Shown here: positions 26,360 through 35,376 of the stretch, one piece after another
How the letters are laid out: the number at the start of each line of letters is the position of its first letter
Position numbering within the stretch: position 1 is the stretch's first letter
NCBI GenBank assembly: GCA_028292225.1
Contig: JAQGMV010000186.1
Span: forward strand, 1 to 37,897
Source: Betaproteobacteria bacterium
GTDB taxonomy: Bacteria; Pseudomonadota; Gammaproteobacteria; Burkholderiales; SG8-41
Direction: 5' to 3'
DNA: 37,897 nucleotides
Program-made: the position numbers and the translations under genes
The notes under the pieces: model-generated
Seen by the model: the letters and a program-made list of their open reading frames with translations, nothing else
The model's database searches: none
What the model was told of the DNA's origin: nothing

Positions 26360-27484
26360 TCAGGCCTGCGCCCCGCGCTTGGCCTGCGACGCGCCGATCG
26401 CCGCATTCACCCGCGGCATCACTTCGGTCGCCATGAGCTCCATCGAGCGCTTTGCGAGCACCGGATCGACCCAGTCCATGTTCGCGTACACGATCTCTCC
26501 GAAGTCGCCGACGCGCTCGCGCAGCGCCAGTATGTCGTCCACGACCTTGTTCACCGAGCCGCAGATGACGAGCCGGTCGACCATGTAGTCTTCGGTCAGC
26601 TCGCTGTCGTCCTGCTCCTGATGCGTCTTGAATATCGCGTGACGCTTGGAGAGCATCATCTTCTTCAGCAGCAGCTTCCAGTAGTAACGATAGGGATTGT
26701 TCGGTTCGGTGCGGCCGTAGCGCAGTGCGGTCTTGTCGTCGTCGGCCACGAAGATCGTGCGCGCGATACGCCAGTCGGACGGATCCGCCACCTGCCCCAC
26801 GTTCTGCTTGCCCTGGGCGTAGTTCGTCCAGTGGCTCGGCAGCCACTGCTCGAGCAGGAAGTTGGCCGACAGCGGGTGGAAATCGCGCTCGCCCATTGCG
26901 ATCACGCCTTTCGAGAACGGCGCGACGACTGTTCCCACGATCTCCGGCCGCGGTTTCTGGTAAGGCTTGTACATCGATCCGCGCTCGATTTCGGGCACGC
27001 TCGTCTTGGCCGTCGTGACCTTGAAGCGATTCCCCGGAAAATCGATGTCATACGGCGCGTCGCGCTCCCAGATCGCGAGTATCACGTCGATCGCCTCGGC
27101 GAAGAGCTTGTTGCGGTCTTCCGCCAGCATGCCGAGCGCTTCGGCGTCGGAGGAAAGCGCACCGGGGCTGATACCGAAGATGAAGCGCCCTCTCGAGAGG
27201 TGATCGAACATCGCCGCGTGCGATGCGATCAGGGTAGGATGCGAATGCGAAAGATTCGACGTGCCGGTGCCGAGCTTGATGTTCTTCGTGTCGTTGATGA
27301 CCGTCGCGAGGAATATGAAGCTGTTGGTGACGTTCTCGGATTTCTCGGTCAGGTGCTCGCCGACGAATACATCGTAGAAGCCGAGCTCGTCGGCGAGGAT
27401 GACCGCCTCGCGATCTTCCTGCAGCGTCTGCGAAGGCGCGCGGTGCGCCGGGTGCAGCGGCATCATGAACATGCCCAGTCGCAT
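26360..27484 (-). CDS. LLM-class (luciferase-like) flavin-dependent oxidoreductase
   Basis: 374 residues of the bacterial luciferase-like TIM-barrel family: MRLGMFMMPLHP, FYDVFVGEHL, KLGTGTSNLSHSHPTLIASH and HLSRGRFIFGISPG are its typical strands and loops. Such enzymes use reduced FMN or F420 to oxidise organic substrates. The overall pattern is near limonene or alkanal monooxygenase-like members, but the substrate is unknown. GGAGA 5 nt before the ATG supports the start. No flavin reductase is next to it. Confidence 0.88.
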   Translation of the reverse strand: MRLGMFMMPLHPAHRAPSQTLQEDREAVILADELGFYDVFVGEHLTEKSENVTNSFIFLATVINDTKNIKLGTGTSNLSHSHPTLIASHAAMFDHLSRGRFIFGISPGALSSDAEALGMLAEDRNKLFAEAIDVILAIWERDAPYDIDFPGNRFKVTTAKTSVPEIERGSMYKPYQKPRPEIVGTVVAPFSKGVIAMGERDFHPLSANFLLEQWLPSHWTNYAQGKQNVGQVADPSDWRIARTIFVADDDKTALRYGRTEPNNPYRYYWKLLLKKMMLSKRHAIFKTHQEQDDSELTEDYMVDRLVICGSVNKVVDDILALRERVGDFGEIVYANMDWVDPVLAKRSMELMATEVMPRVNAAIGASQAKRGAQA

Positions 27485-27573
27485 GTGTGTCTCCGTGGTG
27501 TTGTACGTGCACAGCGCCGCTGACGCAGCCCGAGTTGCCGCCGACTATATCACCCTGCGCCACGCTGCGAGCG

Positions 27574-28941
27574 CTACATGAACCACGTCGCGACGAGCGC
27601 CGCAGACGCGAGAAAGATCGCAGCAGTCGTCGCCCAGCCCAGGACATTCATGGCGCGGGTGTTCACCTTGTCGCCCATGACGCGCACGTTGTTCGTCATC
27701 AACATGATCAGCAGCAGCAGGGGCGGCGTGGACAACCCCTGCACGACGCCCGACCACACCAGCGCCTTGAACGGGTTGAATCCGAGGAAGTTCAGCGCGA
27801 CGGCGGCTGCCGTGAAACCTGCGACCGCCATGTAGAACGGCTTGGAATCGCTCGGCTTTGCGTTCAGGCTGCAATGCTTCCATCCGAGCGCCTGTCCGAG
27901 GTCGTAGGCGGCCCCGGCCGTCATGATCGGTATCGCAATGAACCCGACCCCGATGATGCCGAGCGCGAACAGAATCCCCGCGGCCTCGCCCGCCAGCGGT
28001 TGCAATGCCTGCGCGGCCTGCGCTGCGGTTTCGATTTCAGTCCGACCGGCCTGGTGCAGGGTGGCGCCGGTCGCGACCATGATCGAGTACATCACCATGT
28101 TCGAGAACACCATCCCGACCATCACGTCTTTGCGGGCTTTCCTCAGCTCGGCCTCGGACGCGCCGACGCGTTGCGACAGACGCGTGCGACCTTTGGCAAT
28201 CTCCTCCTCGACCTCCTGATTCGACTGCCACGTATATAGGTACGCCGAAAGCGACGTTCCTATCATCGCCACGATCATGGCGAGGTATTCCTGGCTGAAT
28301 TCGATACGCGGGACGAAAGTCGCCTTGAGCAGCATCAGGAGGTCGGGCTTGGCGAGTGCCGCAGAGCCCACGTATGCGAAGAGCGCGAGCGCGAGCCATC
28401 GGAAAACATTGCGGATCACCGTGTAGGAGGCGAAGGTCTGCAGCGCCAGTACCGACAGCGCCACAGCCACGACGAGCAATGGAACGGGTACCGGTATGAA
28501 AAGGTTTATCGCGATCGCCATTCCGCCCAGATCCGCGGCTGCTTCGATCGTGTTGCCGATGCACACGCCGATCAGCGTCGCGTAGAGGATCCAGCGCGGG
28601 TAAAAATCGCGGATGACGTGGAAGAGGCCTCGTCCCGACACCTGTCCGAGCTTCGCCGAAAGGTATACGACGGCGAACATCATCGGGAGAATGATCGGCG
28701 TCATCCACAGCAGGCCGAATCCGAATTTTGCGCCGGCGCTCGCGTAGGTGCCGATCGCCGACGGATCGTCGTCCGCCGCGCCTGTGATGACGCCCAGACC
28801 GATGCTTTGAGCAAAACTTTCCCGGGTGCGCGGCGTCCCCTGCAGGCGGCCGTCGCCCCCACCGGCCTGCGCGGTCGCGGCGCGAGCGTCTGCACCCGAG
28901 GCCGGGCGCGGCGCCTGATCCGTCTCGCCTTGCTGGTTCAC
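27574..28941 (-). CDS. divergent Nramp-family divalent metal transporter
   Basis: 455 residues with about 11 TM segments. The TM1 metal-site region reads DDDPSAIGTY (57-66), where classical Nramp has DPGN, and the TM6 region reads VATGATLHQAG, without the usual Met-Pro-His. A subfamily of bacterial Nramp relatives shares DDDPSG-type motifs, so Mn(II)/Fe(II) transport cannot be assumed. The start is GTG with a 40-residue polar N-terminus; no ATG lies before TM1. It is 107 nt from the sugar cassette. Confidence 0.85.
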   Translation of the reverse strand: MNQQGETDQAPRPASGADARAATAQAGGGDGRLQGTPRTRESFAQSIGLGVITGAADDDPSAIGTYASAGAKFGFGLLWMTPIILPMMFAVVYLSAKLGQVSGRGLFHVIRDFYPRWILYATLIGVCIGNTIEAAADLGGMAIAINLFIPVPVPLLVVAVALSVLALQTFASYTVIRNVFRWLALALFAYVGSAALAKPDLLMLLKATFVPRIEFSQEYLAMIVAMIGTSLSAYLYTWQSNQEVEEEIAKGRTRLSQRVGASEAELRKARKDVMVGMVFSNMVMYSIMVATGATLHQAGRTEIETAAQAAQALQPLAGEAAGILFALGIIGVGFIAIPIMTAGAAYDLGQALGWKHCSLNAKPSDSKPFYMAVAGFTAAAVALNFLGFNPFKALVWSGVVQGLSTPPLLLLIMLMTNNVRVMGDKVNTRAMNVLGWATTAAIFLASAALVATWFM

Positions 28942-29048
28942 GTTCGTTCGATGCAGCTATCTCGGCCTGCGACAGCGCGAAGGGGCATGCGGTGCTGGAG
29001 CAGCCAGGAGCCGCCCTTCCGCGGATATTGCCATCGACGTACCTGCGA

Positions 29049-29858
29049 TCAATGACCGGCGCCCGGGCAGCGGTCGATCACGCCCGTGATCGATCTCAAC
29101 TGGGACGCGTAAAGCGAGCGATGCCCGCGCGTTCGCGGATCCGGCTCGCACAGGTAAATCTCGTGACCCGGACGCGATTTCACGCGCAGACCGCTGGAGC
29201 GCAGCATCGCCTCGACACCGGCATGGTTGGCAACCCACCAGTTGGTCGGATCGGCCGAGAAGCGGTGCTCGATGAAAGCCATCTTCGGCCAGCCGGATTC
29301 GAGCAGCGGTGTGCGCTCCTCGATCGGGTAATCGGCTTTCGGCCGGTAGACCGAGTCGCCGGGAAGCGTAAGCGTCTGGAACAACATCAGCCTCGCCGTG
29401 CGCTCCGCCAGGAGATCGAGCGCGAGCAGCGGGTACCGCAAGTGGTAGAACACGCCCATGAACCAGACGAGATCGAACTTCTCGCGCGACTGCGCGACTT
29501 CGTACACCTCCATCCGCCTGAATTCAACCTGATCCTCGAGGCCGAACTCCCCGGCGGCCCAGCGCGCCTGCGCAAGGTAGCGCGGGTCGACGTCGATACC
29601 GACGACCGACGCGCCGCGCCGCGCGAGCTCGAAGCTGTAGAAGCCCGCGTTGCAGCCGACGTCCAGCACCCGCCACCCTTTGAGACGCTTCGGAATCAGG
29701 AACTCGACCTCGCGCCATTTGAACATCGGAAAATCGCCCCCCAGAAAATGATCGGGGAGCGTCTGGGTGCCGTCGGGCAGGTGCAGGTTGTGGAACCACG
29801 GCCCGAGCGATTTGATCCGCCGTTGAAGAGCCCGGCTGGGTGCGCGGGTCTTTCGCAT
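29049..29858 (-). CDS. CmoB-like SAM-dependent methyltransferase, last gene of the sugar cassette
   Basis: 269 residues. The N-terminal LHLPDGTQTLPDHFLGGDFP and FKWREVEFLIPKRLKGWRV resembles the region before the SAM site in CmoB, and motif I is VLDVGCNAGF (64-73) with acidic GIDVD after strand 2. CmoB modifies tRNA wobble uridine, but this gene sits with glycosyltransferases and lacks cmoA, so a sugar or lipid acceptor is more likely (inference). It resembles the family known as TIGR04290, from memory. It begins 4 nt after the preceding glycosyltransferase. Confidence 0.85.
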   Translation of the reverse strand: MRKTRAPSRALQRRIKSLGPWFHNLHLPDGTQTLPDHFLGGDFPMFKWREVEFLIPKRLKGWRVLDVGCNAGFYSFELARRGASVVGIDVDPRYLAQARWAAGEFGLEDQVEFRRMEVYEVAQSREKFDLVWFMGVFYHLRYPLLALDLLAERTARLMLFQTLTLPGDSVYRPKADYPIEERTPLLESGWPKMAFIEHRFSADPTNWWVANHAGVEAMLRSSGLRVKSRPGHEIYLCEPDPRTRGHRSLYASQLRSITGVIDRCPGAGH

Positions 29859-29862
29859 CGGC

Positions 29863-30951
29863 TTATGCCGCGACGTGAGCGAGCGCTTCGAGCACGTACG
29901 ACTCGAGCTGCGCGGCGCGATGCGCAGCGGTATGTTCCGCCAGGGCGCGCGCTCGCGCGCGCTCGCCGACCCTGCGCCGTTCGTCGTCGCCGATTTCACG
30001 CAGCACGCGAAGCACCTGCGCGGCCTCTCTCGCGAGAAAGATTTCGCGGTCCGGCGCGAACAGGCTTTCGATGCCGCTCCAGCGATCGCTGATGATCGGC
30101 GTGCCGCACGCCGCGGCCTCGAAGAGCCGCACGCTCGGCGACCATCCCGCGCAGATCATGTCGGCACGCGTGACATTCAGCGTATAGCGCTGACTGTTGT
30201 AGAACGCGCGATGCTCGGCCGGCGGCAGATGGGCCGTGTATTCCACATTCACCGGCCACGCGGTCTCCTCGGGATATTGAGGGCCCGCAACGCAGAACCG
30301 CCCTGCGGACCACGCGCGCGCAGGCTCGACGAGCAGCGCGTTCAGCGTCGGCTGGCGGTCGTCGCTGTAGGTGCCCATGTAAGCCAGGTCCCACGCGAGC
30401 GGCCGAGTCTGCGGATAGTAGAGCTGGGGATCGAACGAGCAGTACAGCACGCGCGCCATGGGTGCGCCGTACTCACGCTCGATACGGCGCAAGGTCGGGC
30501 CTCCGGTGAACGACAGATACAGGTCATAGCCGGCGATCTGCGCAGGCGCGAGATATTCGTGATCTCCGCGCGCGATCTTCGCGAGCGTGACCGGCGTGTC
30601 GATGTCGTAAAAAGCTTTCACACCGTCTGCCTCGGCGTGAATCCAGTCGCCCACAGTCACGCCTTCGGGCACGTACGAGCCGACGATCACGACGTCCGCG
30701 TCCCTGACGGTCTCGGTGTACCGGTCCCTCAGCTCCTCGACGCTGCGATACAGCAGGGTCGTGCCGAACGGCGGTTCGGCGAGATCGCGGTGCATCGCGT
30801 ACCACGGCACGTCGCGCTCGAGGAACAGCACATCGTGTCCCCTGCGAACAAGCTCACGCACGAGGCCGCGATAGGTCGTCGCGTGACCGTTGCCCCACGA
30901 GGACGTAATCGAGAGACCGACGATGACGATGCGAAGGCGCGGCGCGCTCAT
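29863..30951 (-). CDS. CgeB-like glycosyltransferase, third of three in tandem
   Basis: 362 residues: N-terminal Rossmann RIVIVGLSITSSWGNGHATT, a middle part with FYDIDTPVTL, and a C-terminal WSPSVRLFEAAACGTPIISD, the GT-B nucleotide-sugar-binding region of the CgeB/Glyco_trans_1_2 type. CgeB is linked to spore-coat glycosylation in Bacillus; here sugar and acceptor are unknown. The start is ATG 30951 rather than 30978, because the ATG here sits in a repeated junction sequence. It is 46 nt from the second copy. Confidence 0.85.
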   Translation of the reverse strand: MSAPRLRIVIVGLSITSSWGNGHATTYRGLVRELVRRGHDVLFLERDVPWYAMHRDLAEPPFGTTLLYRSVEELRDRYTETVRDADVVIVGSYVPEGVTVGDWIHAEADGVKAFYDIDTPVTLAKIARGDHEYLAPAQIAGYDLYLSFTGGPTLRRIEREYGAPMARVLYCSFDPQLYYPQTRPLAWDLAYMGTYSDDRQPTLNALLVEPARAWSAGRFCVAGPQYPEETAWPVNVEYTAHLPPAEHRAFYNSQRYTLNVTRADMICAGWSPSVRLFEAAACGTPIISDRWSGIESLFAPDREIFLAREAAQVLRVLREIGDDERRRVGERARARALAEHTAAHRAAQLESYVLEALAHVAA

Positions 30952-31018
30952 GCGGGGAGTCCCGGGAGATTCCTGCATGCCGGCATTCGAGCGGCAGTCA
31001 TGCGGCGAGTCCTGAGAG
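30948..31018. repeat. imperfect direct repeat at the junction of two CgeB-like genes
   Basis: TCATGCGGGGAGTCCCGGGAG (30948-30968) and TCATGCGGCGAGTCCTGAGAG (30998-31018) match at 18 of 21 positions, 50 bp apart. On the minus strand the upstream copy encodes LSGLAA and a stop; the downstream copy would encode LPGLPA with its TGA overlapping the next ATG as ATGA, but in another frame. Confidence 0.7.
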
Positions 31019-32107
31019 GCTCAAAGCATGACGGCCTTCGAGCAGCGCTTCGAGCTGCGCGGCACGGTGCGCATAGGTGTGCCCGGCCATCACCCTCGCG
31101 TACGCCGCGCGGCCGAGAAGCTGCGCATCGGCCTGCGACAGTCGCGCCAGGTGCTCCGCGACAGCCTCGCCGCTGTCGGCGACGAGCACTTCGACACCAG
31201 GCTCGAGGAACAGCGCTATGCCTTCCCACGCATCAGTGATGAGGCACGCGCCCGCCCCTGCCGCCTCGAATACGCGAGTCGCCGGGGAGAAACCGTAACG
31301 CGCCATGCTCTCGCGACTCACGTTGAGGACCGCGCGCGGCGTGCAGTTGAACGCGTTGTGGTCGGCGGTATAGACGTGGCCCACGTACCCCACGCTCGAC
31401 GGCATCGCTTTGTCTTCCCACCCGCTTCCGCCGAGCAGAAAGCGCCGGTCGGGCACGCGCGCAGCAGCCGCGAGGAAGAATTCTTCGACGCGCGCTTCGC
31501 GGTCAGGGAGGCGGTTCCCGAGAAAGCTCAAGTCGGCTTCGAAGCGCGGATCCGGCGGCACCGGATGATGGGTCGCCGGGTCGAGCGCGTTGTAGATCGG
31601 CACGCAGGTCTCGGCGCCGAACTCGGCATAGGCGCGAACGACCGGATCACCGCCGCCATAGGTGAGCACGAGATCGTATCGCGGCACGCACGCCCTGAAC
31701 GGGTCGGCCGGATCCTGACGCATGCGCTCGAGCGTCGCGGGCGCGTCGACGTCCCAGAAAGCGACCAGGCTTCCGGGTCGTTGAAGGTCGAGCACTGCGG
31801 CTTCGAGCAGGGTGTCGAAGACGCCGACGCCGCTCGCCTTCACTATGAGATCGGCGCCTCGCGCCGACTCCACCATGCGCAAGGCGTGCTCGTCCCCTTC
31901 ACCGGGATAGACGACGACTTTCGCCCACTCGGGATCGGCGATGTCGCGATGCCGCTGGCGGCCGTAGGCGTCGGGCTCGTAGAACGTGACGCGATGTCCG
32001 CGCTCGTGCAGCGCACGCACGATACCGCGGTAGTAGGTCGCCGCGCCGTTCCAGTACGCCGAGACCAGGCTCGACCCGAAGAATGCGATATTCAATCCTT
32101 TGCTCAT
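30998..32107 (-). CDS. CgeB-like glycosyltransferase, second of three in tandem
   Basis: 369 residues beginning MSKGLNIAFFGSSLVSAYWN, then GAATYYRGIVRALHERGHRV, and with C-terminal GFSPATRVFEAAGAGACLIT. It shares this layout with the genes on each side. The segment FWDVDAPATLERM is in the place of FYDIDTPVTLAKI in the third copy. It overlaps the first copy by ATGA (32104-32107). No signal peptide or TM segment, so it acts in the cytosol, perhaps at the membrane. Confidence 0.85.
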   Translation of the reverse strand: MSKGLNIAFFGSSLVSAYWNGAATYYRGIVRALHERGHRVTFYEPDAYGRQRHRDIADPEWAKVVVYPGEGDEHALRMVESARGADLIVKASGVGVFDTLLEAAVLDLQRPGSLVAFWDVDAPATLERMRQDPADPFRACVPRYDLVLTYGGGDPVVRAYAEFGAETCVPIYNALDPATHHPVPPDPRFEADLSFLGNRLPDREARVEEFFLAAAARVPDRRFLLGGSGWEDKAMPSSVGYVGHVYTADHNAFNCTPRAVLNVSRESMARYGFSPATRVFEAAGAGACLITDAWEGIALFLEPGVEVLVADSGEAVAEHLARLSQADAQLLGRAAYARVMAGHTYAHRAAQLEALLEGRHALSLSGLAA

Positions 32108-33219
32108 GAAGCCACACTCGCCTCCTGCCTGGGCTCCAGCCCGGCGTAGATGTTCAGCAGCTCGTCGACCCGATGCGCGCAGGTATGACGTTCCCGCACT
32201 GTGGCCAGCCCGTGCTGTGCGAGCCCGGCGGCGAGATCGGGATCGTTGAGCACCGCGTGCAATCGGTCGCGCATCCCGGCGCCGTTGCGCGCGACCAGAA
32301 AGTCCTGGCCGAGGGTGAAAAGGTCTTCGGCGTCGTTCCACGGCGCGCACACGAGCGGAATTCCGCATGCGAGTGCTTCGAATACTCGTATGGTCGGTAT
32401 GCCCGGCAGCGCAGCGACGTAGGGTCGCCGCGGCACGTGCACCGTCACACCGAACCGGGCGAACACGTGCGGCGCTTCGAAATTCGCGATCCAGCCGGCG
32501 TATTGGATGCCCGCTTCTGAAAGGCGACGCCTGGCGTCGTCGGGATAGCGAACCCCGTGGATGCGCGCAGTGAGCTTCAGCTCGCGAACCGGGTCGAGCA
32601 GAAACTCCTGAAGCTCGGCGGTGCGCTCGTCGTCGCCCCAGTTTCCGATCCACACCAGATCGCCTTCGCGCGGCTCGCCGGTGCGCGGGTGGAAGACACG
32701 CACGTCCGCGGCTTCGTGCCAGGTCCACGCCCGCCTGCCCCAGCCGTTCCTGCGGTAGATCTCGCGAATCACGTCACCGAACGCGAGGACCCCGTCGTAG
32801 TGCTCGAGGGCGTACGCGCTCATGCCTGCGGTTTCGGTGACCGAGCGATGGTGCGTGTCGTGAAAGAGCAGCCGATAGGCGCCTCGCGAACGGCGGTGCT
32901 CGCCGATGCGCTTGACCAGGGTGTGATCGTTCCATTCATGGACGAGGACGAGATCTGCGCCGTCGAGCGCCTCGTCCGGATCGAGCGTCGCCGGATCGTA
33001 TCGATGGCTCCGCAGACCCGGGTATGCGCGCCCAAATGCTTCGAGCGGCGCCTCGCCGTGCTCTGCGACGAGGTTCTGCACACTCCACGCGCTCAAAGGC
33101 TCGTACACCTGCACTTCGTGCGACCGCGCGCGAAGCTCGGTGCAGATGCCCCGAAGGAAGTGCGCGTTACCGTGGTTCCAGTCGGAGACCAGCGAATGAC
33201 AGAAAATTACCACGCGCAT
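32104..33219 (-). CDS. CgeB-like glycosyltransferase, first of three in tandem
   Basis: 371 residues: MRVVIFCHSLVSDWNHGNAH, then FLRGICTELRARSHEVQVYE, a middle part with LVHEWNDHTLVKRIG and LFHDTHHRSVTE, and C-terminal IPTIRVFEALACGIPLVCAP. It is the most divergent of the three; the HDTHHRS loop replaces the (F)xD(V/I)D(T/A)P segment of the others. It overlaps the GT4 gene by 13 nt. The usual start is clear from the Rossmann opening; the longer frame to 33489 is inside the GT4 gene. Confidence 0.85.
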   Translation of the reverse strand: MRVVIFCHSLVSDWNHGNAHFLRGICTELRARSHEVQVYEPLSAWSVQNLVAEHGEAPLEAFGRAYPGLRSHRYDPATLDPDEALDGADLVLVHEWNDHTLVKRIGEHRRSRGAYRLLFHDTHHRSVTETAGMSAYALEHYDGVLAFGDVIREIYRRNGWGRRAWTWHEAADVRVFHPRTGEPREGDLVWIGNWGDDERTAELQEFLLDPVRELKLTARIHGVRYPDDARRRLSEAGIQYAGWIANFEAPHVFARFGVTVHVPRRPYVAALPGIPTIRVFEALACGIPLVCAPWNDAEDLFTLGQDFLVARNGAGMRDRLHAVLNDPDLAAGLAQHGLATVRERHTCAHRVDELLNIYAGLEPRQEASVAS

Positions 33220-34340
33220 GCGCCGGCCTCCGCAGCGAACACCGGCACGACACGCGAGGCTTCGGCCAGAGCGCGATAGGTTGCCCGATACGCAGCGGCT
33301 TTGCGCTCGGGCGTATATCCCAGGGCGCGAGCACGCGCGGCGCGGGCCAGACGACTCCGCAGCGATGCATCGGCGATCAGGCGTGCGAGGCCCTCCCTGA
33401 GCGCTTCGTGGTCGTCCGGCGGCACGTACATCGCCGCCGCGCCCCACACTTCGCGCAGGCTGCCGGTATCGCCGAGCACCAATGCGCACCCGGAGAGCGC
33501 GGCTTCCAGCACCGAGAGGCCGAAAGGCTCATAGCGCGCGGGCAGCGCGTAGATCGCCGCGCGGGCGAGTTCGTCGGCGAGCGCCGCTGACGAAAGCTCG
33601 CCGAGCGCGTGCACGCCCCGGGATACACGCACGCCGCCACCGGGCTGGGAAGTCGCTCCCGCGACTCGCACCGGCCACGGCAGCTCAGGCGCAACGGCTT
33701 CGAGCGCACTCAGGTTTTTTGCGCAATCCCACAAGCGCCCGGCGGCGAGTATCAGCGGTTCCTTTCGCGCGGGGCGATAGTCCTGCGCGCTGCGGCCGTT
33801 CGGGATCACCACGCCATCGCGCTCGTACGCGTAGTTCTCACGCAAGGTGTGCAGCATCGCGCGCGTCGGCGCAACCACCAGCGCGGCGCCGTCGAGCCCG
33901 CGCCTGACTGCGGAACGGTAGCGGCTCCATTCCCGCGGCGCCGCGGCGCCGTGTACTGCGCGCCACCATGAGAGCACGCACGAATGCGCCACGACGAGCT
34001 TCGGGGCCTCGAAAGGCAGATCTCCGAATGCGAACTGGTTCAGGTGTACGACATCGGGACGCAGCTTGCGCTCGAGACCTAGCAGCCACGCGCCCGCGCT
34101 GGAGACGTCGCGCCACGGCTCGGGCATCCACTCCAGTATGTAGGTGCTTTCGTGCACCGTCGCACCCGGCACGCCGGCGATCTGCTCACGCTGCAGCGGC
34201 GTGAGCGGCGCGCCCATCGTCGCGAGCGCCACGCGAACGCCGTGAGCGCCGAGCGCTGCGGCGAGCTCGACCGCGTAGTGCCAGACACCGCCGACCGTAT
34301 CGGCGGTCATGAGCACGAGGCGGCCGCGCCTAGCGGCCAT
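33207..34340 (-). CDS. GT4-family glycosyltransferase
   Basis: 377 residues with a GT-B fold. The N-terminal MTADTVGGVWHYAVELAAAL is typical of GT4 acceptor domains, and the C-terminal YEPFGLSVLEAALSG contains the E-x7-E motif (Glu271, Glu279) that holds the nucleotide sugar in a retaining mechanism. ATG at 34340 gives an 11-nt overlap with the upstream Gfo gene; the ATG 24 nt further up is possible. The donor and acceptor are unknown. Confidence 0.9.
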   Translation of the reverse strand: MAARRGRLVLMTADTVGGVWHYAVELAAALGAHGVRVALATMGAPLTPLQREQIAGVPGATVHESTYILEWMPEPWRDVSSAGAWLLGLERKLRPDVVHLNQFAFGDLPFEAPKLVVAHSCVLSWWRAVHGAAAPREWSRYRSAVRRGLDGAALVVAPTRAMLHTLRENYAYERDGVVIPNGRSAQDYRPARKEPLILAAGRLWDCAKNLSALEAVAPELPWPVRVAGATSQPGGGVRVSRGVHALGELSSAALADELARAAIYALPARYEPFGLSVLEAALSGCALVLGDTGSLREVWGAAAMYVPPDDHEALREGLARLIADASLRSRLARAARARALGYTPERKAAAYRATYRALAEASRVVPVFAAEAGACAW

Positions 34341-35376
34341 AGATCGAGTCGAGTATCGCGGCAACGTCAGTCATCCTTTCGATCTGAGGGTCGTAGCGCC
34401 CGCCGGCGGCGAGCCTTCGCGTCCATGCCACTGCAGCGCGCCCGCCCCACGCGTCCGGAGGCGCCGCGAGCGTCGTGCTGCGCGTGCCTTCAAAGCGCTC
34501 CGCGACGAAGGCATAGAAAGACCCGTCGACGTTGCGCAAAGCCGCGCCGCCGCGCGTGCCGTGGAAGCTCGCCTCGATCACCGCGTCGCGCCCGGCCGGA
34601 AGATTCCACGAGCATGCGAGCCGGGCGACTGCGCGGCCTTCGAGCTCGATCTGCGCGATCGCATAGTCCTCGACGACGCCGGGGCGGGGCGCAAGCGGTT
34701 TTCCCTGCGCGTAGAGCCGCGATGTGACCCCTGTCACTGCAGGAAAACCGAGCGTCCACAGCGCGAGGTCGACCAGGTGGATGCCCAGGTCGATCACGCA
34801 CCCCCCGCCCGACAGGACCGGATCCCGGAACCAGGATTTGTCGGGGCCGTAGGCGTTGTGAAAAACGAGGTCGATCGCATAGACCTCGCCGATGTCCCCC
34901 GACGCGACGATCTCGCGGATCTCCCGCATCGCGGCGGTATGCCGATACGACAGATCGACGCCGAGGAGCCGGTCGGCGGCGCGCGCCGCCGCCACGACGC
35001 TGGCGGTTTCCTCGCGCGTGCGCGCGAGCGGTTTCTGGCAAAACACCGCAGCGCCGCTTTCGAGCGCACGAATCGCCTGCGCCGCATGCAGGGCGCTGGG
35101 CGTGGCGATGACGACACCGTCGGGTGACAGGTCGAGCAGGTCCTCGAGCGTTTCAGCCACACACGCTTCAGGCGCAAGCTCGCGCGTCTGCTCGGCCGCT
35201 TCGCGTGACGCGTCCGCAAACCCGACGACTTGACCCCGCCCATCCGCGACGATCGCCTCCATGCGATGGCGCCCGATCCAGCCGACGCCGAGAAAAGCGA
35301 GACGCGGCCGCGCGACGGCGGACGATGACCGGCGCGTCGCCGCGCCCGGCGTGTGCTCTGCGAACTCCGTGCTCAT
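34330..35376 (-). CDS. Gfo/Idh/MocA-family oxidoreductase
   Basis: 348 residues. Rossmann motif GVGWIG (30-35), CQKPLA at 113-118 in place of the common EKP (the active-site Lys is kept), and DLGIHLVD (196-203) with the catalytic-site Asp/His pattern. The family oxidises or reduces sugars, nucleotide sugars and inositols with NAD(P). A polar 24-residue tail precedes the fold. It overlaps the dehydrogenase gene by ATGA, so the two are probably a functional pair in sugar modification. Confidence 0.88.
   Translation of the reverse strand: MSTEFAEHTPGAATRRSSSAVARPRLAFLGVGWIGRHRMEAIVADGRGQVVGFADASREAAEQTRELAPEACVAETLEDLLDLSPDGVVIATPSALHAAQAIRALESGAAVFCQKPLARTREETASVVAAARAADRLLGVDLSYRHTAAMREIREIVASGDIGEVYAIDLVFHNAYGPDKSWFRDPVLSGGGCVIDLGIHLVDLALWTLGFPAVTGVTSRLYAQGKPLAPRPGVVEDYAIAQIELEGRAVARLACSWNLPAGRDAVIEASFHGTRGGAALRNVDGSFYAFVAERFEGTRSTTLAAPPDAWGGRAAVAWTRRLAAGGRYDPQIERMTDVAAILDSIYGR

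Noticed and set aside
26079-26846. 255-codon minus-strand frame between the small ORF and the LLM gene
   Set aside because: It overlaps the LLM oxidoreductase gene in another frame and crosses the terminator hairpin; its composition is Arg/Gly/Ala shadow-like.
28992-30092. 366-codon plus-strand frame over the methyltransferase gene
   Set aside because: The minus frame contains the SAM-binding motif and family sequence; the plus translation has none.
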